Origin: JAIXWP01 sp046309775
Lineage (GTDB): Bacteria > Bacteroidota > Bacteroidia > Flavobacteriales_D > Sanyastnellaceae
DNA length: 8,400 nucleotides
Reading direction: 5' to 3'
NCBI GenBank assembly: GCA_046309775.1
Contig: JBKCOM010000051.1
Span: forward strand, 1-8,400
Shown piece by piece: positions 1 through 6,399 of this stretch (position 1 is its first letter; each line of letters opens with the position of its first letter). The notes beneath the pieces are model-generated. The model was not told where the DNA came from. It saw only the letters and a program-made list of their open reading frames with translations, and made no database searches. Position numbers and translations under genes: made by a program.

Positions 1-15
1 CCCGACTAAGTCGGG
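1..15. repeat. Short perfect hairpin, 6-bp stem
   Basis: The sequence CCCGAC-TAA-GTCGGG forms a perfect 6-bp GC-rich stem with a 3-base loop at the window edge. No T-run follows on the plus strand, so a plus-strand terminator is not supported. It is the first of seven small hairpins between 1 and 390 and may mark the end of a gene lying outside the window. Confidence 0.5.
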
Positions 16-89
16 ACGGAGACTCTGCGGCTTGGAAGATAGTTGCTAGTATCAATATAAATCGTCGATAAGTATAACGTACCAATTCC

Positions 90-113
90 GTTGTTGGTCG
101 GGCGACCAACAAC
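90..113. repeat. Perfect 11-bp palindrome, copy 1
   Basis: Arm GTTGTTGGTCG (90-100) is followed by two bases and its exact reverse complement (103-113). A degenerate second copy with the same outer bases lies at 289-312, so this is a repeated motif and not a chance hairpin. No run of T immediately follows it on either strand that would make a classical terminator. Its role is unknown; a REP-like repeat or the end of a small non-autonomous element are options. Confidence 0.65.
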
Positions 114-159
114 AATTATTTAGATTTTGATAATTTATTGGATCTCAAATTATCCTTCT

Positions 160-176
160 GTGCGCTTGAGGCGCAC
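160..176. repeat. Short perfect hairpin, 6-bp stem
   Basis: GTGCGC (160-165) and GCGCAC (171-176) are exact reverse complements around a 5-base loop. It is part of the hairpin cluster between the two copies of the GTTGTT palindrome. No function can be assigned. Confidence 0.5.
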
Positions 177-210
177 CAATGAATGCTGCACTCTTCCATG
201 ATTTTTAAAT

Positions 211-229
211 TCAACTCCTTTGGAGTTGA
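211..229. repeat. Perfect hairpin, 8-bp stem
   Basis: TCAACTCC (211-218), loop TTT and GGAGTTGA (222-229) form a perfect 8-bp stem. It belongs to the hairpin cluster upstream of the recombinase remnant. It is not followed by a T-tract on the plus strand. Confidence 0.55.
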
Positions 230-266
230 TAATATATGTATACGATTTTTCTATTAGTATGACGCA

Positions 267-279
267 CCGCCAGAGGCGG
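267..279. repeat. Short GC hairpin, 5-bp stem
   Basis: CCGCC (267-271), loop AGA and GGCGG (275-279) form a perfect 5-bp stem. A related CCGCC/GGCGG stem recurs at 371-390. Confidence 0.45.
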
Positions 280-288
280 GCTCCTGCC

Positions 289-312
289 GTTGTTTGTCGC
301 CTGACCAACAAC
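289..312. repeat. Imperfect palindrome, copy 2 of the 90-113 motif
   Basis: Left arm GTTGTTTGTCG (289-299) differs by one base from the left arm of the copy at 90-113, and the right part TGACCAACAAC (302-312) differs by one base from its right arm. The two copies bracket about 175 bp that contain three further hairpins. This could mean a small element of roughly 220 bp bounded by related ends. No target-site duplication was identified. Confidence 0.55.
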
Positions 313-370
313 CTGAATAAAAAGGAGTGAATTACATTCCAAGGAAAGTCTACCGAAGCAATGAGGGGTT

Positions 371-390
371 GGTCCGCCTTCGGCGGAACC
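371..390. repeat. GC hairpin with one bulged base
   Basis: CCGCC (374-378), loop TTC and GGCGG (382-386) pair perfectly. The stem extends by GGT (371-373) with ACC (388-390) around a single bulged A at 387. It is the last hairpin of the cluster and lies about 30 bp before the recombinase remnant. Confidence 0.5.
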
Positions 391-420
391 TTATGCTCAG
401 CCATGCTAGCTTTATAGCCG

Positions 421-564
421 AGTCATATAGATTCAGAAAGTGGAACAGATGTAAGGTACATTCAAGAGATTTTGGGGCATAGCAGTAGTAAGACAACGGA
501 GATATATACCCATGTTTCTACCAAGAGCATATAGCAGATAAGAAGTCCGTTTGACAACTTATGA
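421..564 (+). pseudogene. C-terminal remnant of a tyrosine recombinase (integrase)
   Basis: The frame starting at 439 reads SGTDVRYIQEILGHSSSKTT, followed by EIYTHVSTKSI, an amber TAG (532-534), and then QIRSPFDNL with a TGA stop (562-564). The LGH box holds the usual second catalytic histidine, and the tyrosine of IYTHV is at the position of the nucleophile. The SP(F/L)D ending is typical of Xer/IntI-type enzymes. The few upstream codons (about 421-438) look degenerate, and nothing upstream resembles the rest of the core domain or the N-terminal SAM-like domain, so about 85% of the gene is missing. The amber codon lies after the catalytic tyrosine and would by itself remove only about ten residues; the loss of the 5' part is what inactivates it. 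It is on the same strand as the cassettes, with its 3' end facing the array. Integron IntI and the chromosomal Xer-like recombinases of Bacteroidota are similar in this segment, so the class is not decided here. Confidence 0.8.
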
Positions 565-582
565 CATTTTTCTTAAATTTGA

Positions 583-671
583 ACAATGCGCTACGTTTAC
601 ACGCATTACCTACCCTATTCTGGTGGGTATGCGATAAAGGGTAGCGGGTATAAACGAGTTACAGGCAAGCG
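583..671 (+). other. First recombination-site-like element (attI/attC-like) at the head of the array
   Basis: TACCCT (611-616) pairs with AGGGTA (638-643). The right part, GGGTAGC then AAACG, GTTAC (658-662) and GCAAGC, follows the same order as the right arm of the element ending at 3026. The 3' end, GTTACAGGCAAGC plus a following ...AAAACGAC, fits the right-end pattern of the other elements. It is shorter than they are (about 90 bp) and lacks the long conserved central spacer. It sits about 20 bp after the recombinase stop, where an integron carries attI. Calling it attI is inference; a shortened attC would look the same. Confidence 0.5.
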
Positions 672-720
672 TTAAAAACGACACCGCAAACGAAAACGGA
701 CAGACAAAACAACGAAATAT

Positions 721-728
721 TAACTTTG
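721..728 (+). promoter_or_regulatory. Candidate Bacteroidota -7 box
   Basis: TAACTTTG exactly fits the TAnnTTTG -7 consensus used by the primary sigma factor of Bacteroidota. It ends 25 bp before the ATG of the methyltransferase and lies just inside the first cassette, downstream of the attI-like element. No convincing -33 TTTG partner is visible about 20 bp upstream, so the match may be chance. If real, it would be a promoter for the first cassette. Confidence 0.3.
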
Positions 729-753
729 AAACCGATAAGAAACAAAGTGACAG

Positions 754-1776
754 ATGGCAGAAAAATCAAAAAATAAAAATTTACATAAAGCCTCAAAAGC
801 GAAGGAAGATGAGTTTTATACTCAACTAACTGATATTGAAAAAGAGCTTAAATATTATAAGAAGCATTTTAAAGATAAAGTCGTTTACTGCAACTGTGAC
901 GACCCACGAGTAAGTAATTTTTTCCATTTCTTCTCGTACAATTTTGAAAAACTTGGACTTAAAAAACTCATTACTACTTGCTACAAAAACCAAAGTATGG
1001 AACTGTTCAGCAAGCACGATACTGAACAGGCAATTTACTTGGAGTATAAGGGTGACAAAAATGGGAATATGGTTCCAGACCCAGCGGAAATTGGAATTAT
1101 AAACCTCAAAGGGAATGGTGACTTTCGTAGCAAAGAAAGTATTGAACTTTTGAAACAAGCCGACATTGTTGTAACAAACCCGCCTTTTTCACTATTCCGT
1201 GAATACGTCAGCCAACTAATTGAATACAAAAAGAAATTTTTAATTATCGGCAACATTAACGCTATTTCATATAAAGAATGTTTTGAGTTAATAAAGGCAG
1301 ACCAAATGTGGCTTGGTTACAATACAGTAAGACATTTTGGGCGACCTGACGGAACAATGTATGAAACAGCACGGTCTTTTTGGTATACCAATCTTGACAT
1401 AGCTAAAAGACACGAAGACATTATTCTTTATAAAACTTACAAGGGTAATGAAGATAATTACCCGACATATGAAAACTTCAATGCAATCAATGTAGATAGG
1501 ACGTTTGATATTCCTATTGATTATGACGGATATATGGGAGTTCCTATAACCTTTCTTGACAAATACAATCCAAGTCAGTTTGAAATAATAGGATTAGGTA
1601 TTTCAAATTCAGGAATTGAAATCGGAGTTAAACCCTATAAAGAAGAACATAAGAGATATAGAAAGGAAATTCAAAAGCGTGGTGCTGTAGATGGAGACCT
1701 CTATATGATGAAAGACGGGATTGTTGATGTTCCATACGCAAGAATTATTATTAGAAACAAGAAAGTGCAGAAATGA
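754..1776 (+). CDS. EcoRI-family adenine-specific DNA methyltransferase
   Basis: The 340-residue protein resembles the EcoRI methylase family (M.EcoRI is about 325 residues), which transfers a methyl group from S-adenosylmethionine to N6 of adenine in a short DNA site. The catalytic motif IV is TNPPF (residues 141-145), with the typical preceding context DIVV. Upstream segments with the right spacing for cofactor binding are YCNCDDPRVSNFF (45-57) and the GNGDFRS stretch (120-126). The lysine-rich N-terminus (residues 1-18) fits DNA binding. The ATG at 754 is the first in frame; no Shine-Dalgarno is seen, as usual in Bacteroidota. Its stop overlaps the next start (ATGA, 1773-1776), which suggests translational coupling with the HNH nuclease. 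The pair forms the first cassette, ending at the element at 2883-3026. The role is most likely protection of host DNA from the neighbouring nuclease. The recognition site cannot be read from the sequence. Confidence 0.88.
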   Translation: MAEKSKNKNLHKASKAKEDEFYTQLTDIEKELKYYKKHFKDKVVYCNCDDPRVSNFFHFFSYNFEKLGLKKLITTCYKNQSMELFSKHDTEQAIYLEYKGDKNGNMVPDPAEIGIINLKGNGDFRSKESIELLKQADIVVTNPPFSLFREYVSQLIEYKKKFLIIGNINAISYKECFELIKADQMWLGYNTVRHFGRPDGTMYETARSFWYTNLDIAKRHEDIILYKTYKGNEDNYPTYENFNAINVDRTFDIPIDYDGYMGVPITFLDKYNPSQFEIIGLGISNSGIEIGVKPYKEEHKRYRKEIQKRGAVDGDLYMMKDGIVDVPYARIIIRNKKVQK

Positions 1777-2855
1777 AAATTGAACTTAAAGAAATAACTG
1801 TCCGAGACCTTACAAACGGTTACGAAGACAACCAAGAAAACGGAGTAATTGGTTACGGTGGCAAATTGGACATTCGCCCACCTTACCAACGTGAATTTAT
1901 TTATAAAGACAAACAACGAGAAGCAGTAATAGACACTATTACAAAAGACTATCCTTTGAACGTAATGTATTGGGCAGTTCGTGAAGATGGAAACTTTGAA
2001 GTAATTGACGGACAACAACGGACAATTTCAATAAGTCAATTTATTGAAGGAGATTTTGCATTTAAGAGCAGATACTTCCACAATTTACAGAAAGACGAAC
2101 AAGAGCAAATATTGAACTACAAAATAATGGTTTATCTGTGTAGCGGAACGGACAGTGAAAAATTAGAGTGGTTCAAGACAATCAACATTGCAGGAGAAAA
2201 ACTTACCGACCAAGAATTAAGAAATGCAGTTTATTCGGGTTCGTGGGTTTCAGATGCAAAAAGATATTTCAGTAAAAACGGTTGTGCTGCATACGGCTTG
2301 GGTGGCGACTATTTAAACGGAACACCAATAAGACAGGACTATTTAGAAACAACAATCAAGTGGATAAGCAATGATGACATTGAGCATTATATGGCAAAGC
2401 AACAACACGAGCCAAATGCAAATGATTTGTGGTTGTATTTCCAAAGCGTTATCAATTGGGTAAAGGTTGTTTTCCCAAAGTATCGTAAAGAAATGAAAGG
2501 CATACAATGGGGTTTTCTTTATAACGAGTTTAAAGACAAGAAATTTGACCATAAAAAACTTGAAGAAGAAATCACCAAACTAATGCAAGACGAAGACGTG
2601 ACCAACAAAAAAGGGATTTACGAATACGTTTTGACACGCAAAGAGAGATTTTTAAATATTCGTGCATTTACCGACAATCAGAAACGAGAAGCATACGAAA
2701 GACAAAAAGGAATTTGCCCAGTTTGCACGGAAGAATATAAGATTGAAGAAATGGAAGCCGACCACATTACACCTTGGCATTTAGGCGGGCAGACAAGTGC
2801 TGAAAATTGCCAAATGTTATGTAAGGACGACAACAGAAGAAAAAGCGGAAAATAA
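1773..2855 (+). CDS. DUF262 (GmrS-like) protein with C-terminal HNH endonuclease domain, probable restriction enzyme
   Basis: The 360-residue protein has two recognisable parts. The N-terminal DUF262 (ParB/Srx-like fold) contains IRPPYQREF (34-42) and the signature VIDGQQRT (77-84), a motif linked to nucleotide binding or hydrolysis in GmrS and related proteins. After a helical middle, the C-terminus carries an HNH nuclease: zinc ligands CPVC (315-318), the catalytic ADHITPWHLGG (329-339), N345, and C350-KDDNRRK to the end. All HNH elements are present, so it looks intact. It starts inside the stop of the methyltransferase (ATGA overlap), as coupled restriction-modification genes often do. 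It differs from GmrSD, which pairs DUF262 with DUF1524 and needs no methylase (type IV). A cognate restriction enzyme is the best reading, but a modification-dependent nuclease is possible. Confidence 0.82.
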   Translation: MKIELKEITVRDLTNGYEDNQENGVIGYGGKLDIRPPYQREFIYKDKQREAVIDTITKDYPLNVMYWAVREDGNFEVIDGQQRTISISQFIEGDFAFKSRYFHNLQKDEQEQILNYKIMVYLCSGTDSEKLEWFKTINIAGEKLTDQELRNAVYSGSWVSDAKRYFSKNGCAAYGLGGDYLNGTPIRQDYLETTIKWISNDDIEHYMAKQQHEPNANDLWLYFQSVINWVKVVFPKYRKEMKGIQWGFLYNEFKDKKFDHKKLEEEITKLMQDEDVTNKKGIYEYVLTRKERFLNIRAFTDNQKREAYERQKGICPVCTEEYKIEEMEADHITPWHLGGQTSAENCQMLCKDDNRRKSGK

Positions 2856-2882
2856 TGACAATCAAAAACATAGGACAAGAAC

Positions 2883-3026
2883 GCCAGCCTGTAACAGCAC
2901 CTACCCAAAAGGCGGGGTTTCGTGCTTCGCAAACACATTTGTGCAAGCCGAAAGTTCAGTGCTCCGAATGAAGTTTAGTGGTAAAAATCCCGCCCTTCGG
3001 GTAGCTGCAAAACGTTACCTGCAAGC
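2883..3026 (+). other. attC-like recombination site closing cassette 1
   Basis: This is an imperfect palindrome of 144 bp. Outer arms GCCAGCCTGTAAC (2883-2895) and GTTACCTGCAAGC (3014-3026) pair largely. Inner arms CTACCC with GGGTAG and GGCGGG (2911-2916) with CCCGCC (2989-2994) pair perfectly. The right arm has five unpaired bases (AAAAC) opposite one on the left. The central spacer contains GTGCTTC, TTCAGTGCTCC and GAAGTTTAGTG, shared with the other elements. The AAC/GTT outer triplets and asymmetry fit attC sites. The palindrome lies 28 bp after the nuclease stop. A terminator function of the same hairpin is possible in addition. Confidence 0.75.
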
Positions 3027-3052
3027 ATAATGAAACAGACCGCATCAAAATA

Positions 3053-3850
3053 TTGACCATTTTAATCTTGACATTTTTACTTGGCTGTAACAACAAGATT
3101 AAAGACAAAACAGAAAATATGACACCAACAGAAAAACTGAAATCTATCTTGACCGAAAAATATGTATCCGAAGACGGGGACGAATACAAAGTTGAACTTA
3201 AAGAAGGTTTGACTGACCAACAAATAGACGAATTAGCAAGAGGACTTCCGACAGGAAAAGTTCCAACCGAAATCAGAGAGTTACTAAAATTTGCAAGTGG
3301 TTTTGAATTTTTCGGACTAGAAGAAGTAACATTTGACGGAGTTGGCCAGTTTGGATTTGAAGATTTTTTTCCAAATTCTGTTCAACTTGCGGGAGACGGT
3401 TTTGGAAATTTTTGGATTTTAGATGTTGACAAAAATGGAAATTGGGGTAGTGTTTTTTATGTTTGCCACGACCCAGCGGTAATTGTAAAACATTCGGACA
3501 ACTTAACTCAATTTATAGAACACGTTAACGATTTTGGCAAAAACGGAAATAAATCAAACCTTGACATAATTCACGAAAAAGTTGTTATGGACATTTGGAG
3601 TAAAGACACTGGATTTTTTGAACTTGAAGCCGCAAGACTATCAAGTGACACGACTTTAAAAAACTTTGCATTATCACTTCCTGACAATTTTGTAGTTGCC
3701 GACTTGAGAAACAAACAAAATCAAAGTGGATTTGCTTGGGGGAAATTCGGACCGAATATTGACAAAGCAAAACGACACGAAACCGAGTTAATTTGGGGAA
3801 TTGAAAAGCAATTTAAGAAAGGACTTTTATCAAGACTATTTGGACGATAA
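3053..3850 (+). CDS. SUKH (SMI1/KNR4) domain protein with lipoprotein-like N-terminus
   Basis: Residues about 25-160 (from the TTG at 3053) match the SMI1/KNR4 (SUKH) pattern: LTDQQIDELARGLPTGKVP, EIRELLKFASGFEF, an aromatic-rich middle, GDGFGNFWILDV, a GSVFYVCHDPAVI strand pair and LTQFIEHV. SUKH proteins often act as immunity proteins against contact-dependent or polymorphic toxins. A C-terminal extension of about 100 residues follows, ending LLSRLFGR. The N-terminus ILILTFLLGC looks like a lipoprotein signal with an LLGC lipobox, which would place the protein in an envelope membrane. The start is unresolved. The only in-frame initiators are TTG (3053) and ATG (3119), the latter removing the lipobox. 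An ATG at 3030 in another frame would give a basic n-region if one base were restored. No partner toxin is in the cassette. Confidence 0.7.
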   Translation: MTILILTFLLGCNNKIKDKTENMTPTEKLKSILTEKYVSEDGDEYKVELKEGLTDQQIDELARGLPTGKVPTEIRELLKFASGFEFFGLEEVTFDGVGQFGFEDFFPNSVQLAGDGFGNFWILDVDKNGNWGSVFYVCHDPAVIVKHSDNLTQFIEHVNDFGKNGNKSNLDIIHEKVVMDIWSKDTGFFELEAARLSSDTTLKNFALSLPDNFVVADLRNKQNQSGFAWGKFGPNIDKAKRHETELIWGIEKQFKKGLLSRLFGR

Positions 3851-3870
3851 ATGACAGACGAAAAAAGAAT

Positions 3871-4013
3871 GCCAGCAGGTAACAGCCGTTTTGCAAAATC
3901 GGGGGTTTCGTGCTTCTATGACAGTGAAGTGCTAAATCCAAGCTTTGTGCTTCTAATGAAGTTTAGTGCTGAAAATCCCCGCCTTCGCAAAGCGGCAAAA
4001 CGTTGGTGGCAAT
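3871..4013 (+). other. attC-like recombination site closing cassette 2
   Basis: Left arm from GCCAGCAGGTAAC (3871-3883) with inner arm GCCGTTTTGC (3885-3894) pairs with GCAAAGCGGC (3987-3996) through one G-T wobble, and CGGGG pairs with CCCCG. The right end carries GTTGGTGG (4002-4009). Unpaired bases are one on the left (A) and five on the right (AAAAC), as in the elements at 2883 and 7964. The spacer holds AAGCTTTGTGCTTCTA and GAAGTTTAGTGCT. It begins 20 bp after the SUKH stop, within an open frame that starts with an ATG directly abutting that stop (TAAATG, 3848-3853). That 62-codon frame is treated as non-coding. Confidence 0.75.
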
Positions 4014-4144
4014 GTGGTCAGACAATGAAAGGTTACTAACGAGCGAGACTCTACTACTAAAATTTCGGTATAGATTCCTCACAATAAATTGTTACTAGAG
4101 TATTTAGAAAACTTTTACAGATGTCGTCCAATTACAAAAAATAA

Positions 4145-4708
4145 ATGAAGGAAGGTATAATACATTCTACTGAATTAAAGAAACTCATTGATCGATACAA
4201 TTACGTAATTGTTGTGCTTTTCAGTGTAACTAATCTATCGCCAATTCTAATCTTTTATTTGCAAGGAAAGGGTGAATGGTACTGGTTTATTATTACATTG
4301 GTCACAAGCCTGCTAATCAATTTATTACCCAACGCCATTATTGACGAAATACAATTCAGCCAATCTGTTTCATTTTATAGGAATCTTGGGGTACACATTT
4401 TCAAGAGATTTGCGACAAGCGGAGACATTATCAACAGGCAAATCAGAGGTAAGTTCCCTAGTTATAGAAATGTTCATAATTTAAAATCAGCGGAATTAAA
4501 GCTGGAAGAAACTTATACAACAGAGAAGTTGCACTGGGTATTTTTTATTTTTTCAATCGAGACAATTATCTATATCTTCTTAACTAAAGAGCGTTTAGGA
4601 ATTGCGATACTATTGATATTTAGTAATATAATTTTTAATTTCTATCCTAATTTATTACAGCAATACAATAGGATAAGATTAAAAAGGGTACTAAAGTTGC
4701 CTACATAA
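4145..4708 (+). CDS. Four-helix integral membrane protein, possibly CrtO-like acyltransferase
   Basis: The 187-residue protein has hydrophobic segments at about 20-39, 45-63, 131-147 and 151-167, consistent with four membrane helices. It has a basic cytoplasm-like loop (FKRFATSGDIINRQIRGKFP, about 86-105) and a basic tail. TTEKLHW (125-131) and NFYPNLLQQYNRIR (165-178) resemble conserved boxes of the glycosyl-diaponeurosporenoate acyltransferase (CrtO) type family, in which a His-Trp pair and a YNR-x-R box are kept. That assignment is from memory of the family and is tentative. The gene is alone in its cassette, with about 100 bp of leader and 90 bp before the next palindrome. No promoter or ribosome-binding site was recognised. 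The ATG at 4145 is preceded by an A-rich stretch typical of Bacteroidota starts. Confidence 0.7.
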   Translation: MKEGIIHSTELKKLIDRYNYVIVVLFSVTNLSPILIFYLQGKGEWYWFIITLVTSLLINLLPNAIIDEIQFSQSVSFYRNLGVHIFKRFATSGDIINRQIRGKFPSYRNVHNLKSAELKLEETYTTEKLHWVFFIFSIETIIYIFLTKERLGIAILLIFSNIIFNFYPNLLQQYNRIRLKRVLKLPT

Positions 4709-4798
4709 AATGCAAACCTCACTGCATGACTGATAAATAAGATTAGTGACAATTGACTAGTAACCAATTCTCGCCTATAAATGAAGCGAGTAGAGGTC

Positions 4799-4980
4799 AC
4801 ACTGCCACCAACAATAGGCTTTGCGCAATTTGGGCTTCCATCAAAGGCCTATCATCTTTTGGTATTGCTAATCAACTTCAGTAATTTGGCTTTAGCTAAT
4901 CGCGTCTTTAGTGGCCAAGCCAGCAGTTGGATCACCAATTATCCAAACTGCGCAAAGCCTGGGACGTTACCAGTAAGCCT
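4799..4980 (+). other. Divergent attC-like recombination site closing cassette 3
   Basis: Inner arms AGGCTTTGCGCA (4816-4827) and TGCGCAAAGCCT (4949-4960) form a perfect 12-bp stem that extends through TTTGG (4829-4833) and CCAAA (4943-4947) after one mismatch. The outer ends are CACCAAC on the left and GTTACCAGTAAGCCT (4966-4980) on the right; the latter nearly equals the right end of the element at 6400-6542. Three unpaired bases on the left face five on the right. At about 180 bp it is the longest element, and its spacer does not share the AAGCTTTGTGCTTCTA core of the others. It probably has a different origin but the same ends. Confidence 0.65.
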
Positions 4981-5011
4981 AAAAGACGACATACCGATAA
5001 ATAAATAACAT

Positions 5012-6382
5012 ATGACACCAGAACATAAACAAAGCATTTTACCACAACTTGACGAGTTTTGGAAACTTGACATTGACAAGCGAGTAGCAGAAGTTTACAA
5101 AGACTACCAGGACTTGACAACAGTTTATATTGGTTATTATTCGGTAACAGAATTTACTGAGTTTTCAAAAAAGGCAATTGGACAATTAGGACAAATCTTG
5201 CAATCAAAACTGTTTAGCGCATTACCATTTCAATATCAATTTCAAAATGACTTTGGTGCTGGTAATTTGCGTGATGACTTAGCAAATTTTATTGCCTTTT
5301 GCTCAAGTAATGACTTCAATAGTGCAGTTGGACATTTGTATAGACTTGTTTACTATCAAGTTCAAAATGGACTTTGGGATAAAGACCAACCAATTGACAA
5401 GAAAAAGAAAACGGAAATAATTGATGAACTTGAAAGCAAATTGCAACTTATAGCTGAAAAACTCAGGATTAATACAGACCTAAATCAACAACTCATAGCA
5501 GAGTTGCAAGCTGAAAAAACGAGTATTACGCAACTTGTGGCGACAAAAAATACTGAACTTTCCGAGATTTCAAATTTGCTTCCAACAGCAAGGACACATT
5601 CAGAAGAAATAACAAGATTAATGACTGCAAGCACTGACAGTAATCAACAAATTACTGGCTTGTTAAATCAGCAAAATTCAAACCTAGAAATAGTAAAGAC
5701 AAAACTTGAAGAAGAAAAAACTGTTTACGAAAATTTTCAAAAAGAGCTAAAAGATTTGAAAGACAGTTATAAGACAGAAATTGATACCACGACAAAAAAG
5801 AATGCTGACTTTGAAAAACTTTTACTTTCAGTACAGGACAGAAGTTCAACTTTTGACCAACGAATTATAGTACTAAATGAACTTATTGGAAAAGAAGGAG
5901 CAGTTAAGCTATTCAGTACCTTTAACGATAGGAAAATTGAGCTTGAAAAGCCAGTTAAGCGTTGGGCAAATATTGTTTTTACAACTGGAAGTATAGCACT
6001 TGTTTTAATTGTTGGTGTCTTTACAAATTTCTTTGGTTTTGTAGGTGGTTTTCCTACCTCGGTTGATTGGCATTATTTAATAATTAACTCTTTAAAATCA
6101 TTACCTGTTATGATAGTTTTATTCTTTACTATCAAGCAGTACGCTAAAGAGAGAAGTTTTCAAGAAGAATATGCTTTTCGTTCTGCAATTGCGTTGACAA
6201 TTCAAGCATATGGTGACATTGCTGGAAAAAACAAAGAAGATTTGATAAGCAAAGCAGTTGCTAGTATTTACGCTATGCCGACAATAATGAAAGAAAAATC
6301 TTCATTCTTTTCGTTCAGAAGCAAACATTTGACAGACAGCATAAAGGAATTAAACGAAACAGTTAAAAGTATCAAAGGTTAA
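5012..6382 (+). CDS. Coiled-coil protein with two C-terminal transmembrane helices, function unknown
   Basis: I do not recognise a named family. The 456-residue protein has an N-terminal mixed helical domain (1-125). A long coiled-coil region follows (about 130-280), rich in Glu, Lys, Gln, Leu and Asn, with segments such as ELESKLQLIAEKL and KLEEEKTVYENFQKELKDL. Two membrane helices lie at about 320-345 and 355-375, joined by a short loop, so both termini are probably cytoplasmic. The C-terminal domain begins KERSFQEEYAFRSAIALT (379-396) and ends with a helical tail. This layout (cytoplasmic sensor, coiled coil, membrane hairpin, short cytoplasmic end) is seen in bacterial membrane proteins of unknown function and in some anti-phage membrane effectors. 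It stands alone in its cassette. The ATG at 5012 is preceded by AAATAACAT without Shine-Dalgarno. The stop directly abuts an ATG (TAAATG, 6380-6385). Confidence 0.85.
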   Translation: MTPEHKQSILPQLDEFWKLDIDKRVAEVYKDYQDLTTVYIGYYSVTEFTEFSKKAIGQLGQILQSKLFSALPFQYQFQNDFGAGNLRDDLANFIAFCSSNDFNSAVGHLYRLVYYQVQNGLWDKDQPIDKKKKTEIIDELESKLQLIAEKLRINTDLNQQLIAELQAEKTSITQLVATKNTELSEISNLLPTARTHSEEITRLMTASTDSNQQITGLLNQQNSNLEIVKTKLEEEKTVYENFQKELKDLKDSYKTEIDTTTKKNADFEKLLLSVQDRSSTFDQRIIVLNELIGKEGAVKLFSTFNDRKIELEKPVKRWANIVFTTGSIALVLIVGVFTNFFGFVGGFPTSVDWHYLIINSLKSLPVMIVLFFTIKQYAKERSFQEEYAFRSAIALTIQAYGDIAGKNKEDLISKAVASIYAMPTIMKEKSSFFSFRSKHLTDSIKELNETVKSIKG

Positions 6383-6399
6383 ATGGACAGACGAAGAAG

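Noticed and set aside
150..404. Minus-strand frame of 84 codons over the hairpin cluster
   Set aside because: The peptide matches nothing I recognise and is a translation of four or five small palindromes, so its open state is better explained by the repeats than by coding.
439..564. Calling the recombinase remnant IntI
   Set aside because: Only the C-terminal 45 codons remain, and the IntI-specific insertion lies in the missing part, so IntI cannot be told from Xer-like enzymes.
2797..3030. Frame of 77 codons across the end of the nuclease gene
   Set aside because: It overlaps the HNH coding end in another frame and then translates the palindrome.
3851..4039. Frame of 62 codons after the SUKH gene
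   Set aside because: It lies almost wholly within the palindrome at 3871-4013, and its peptide resembles those from the other palindromes. It is kept only as part of the finding on open frames.
4781..5008. Frame of 75 codons before the coiled-coil gene
   Set aside because: It consists of the divergent palindrome at 4799-4980 and its flanks, with no protein-like pattern.
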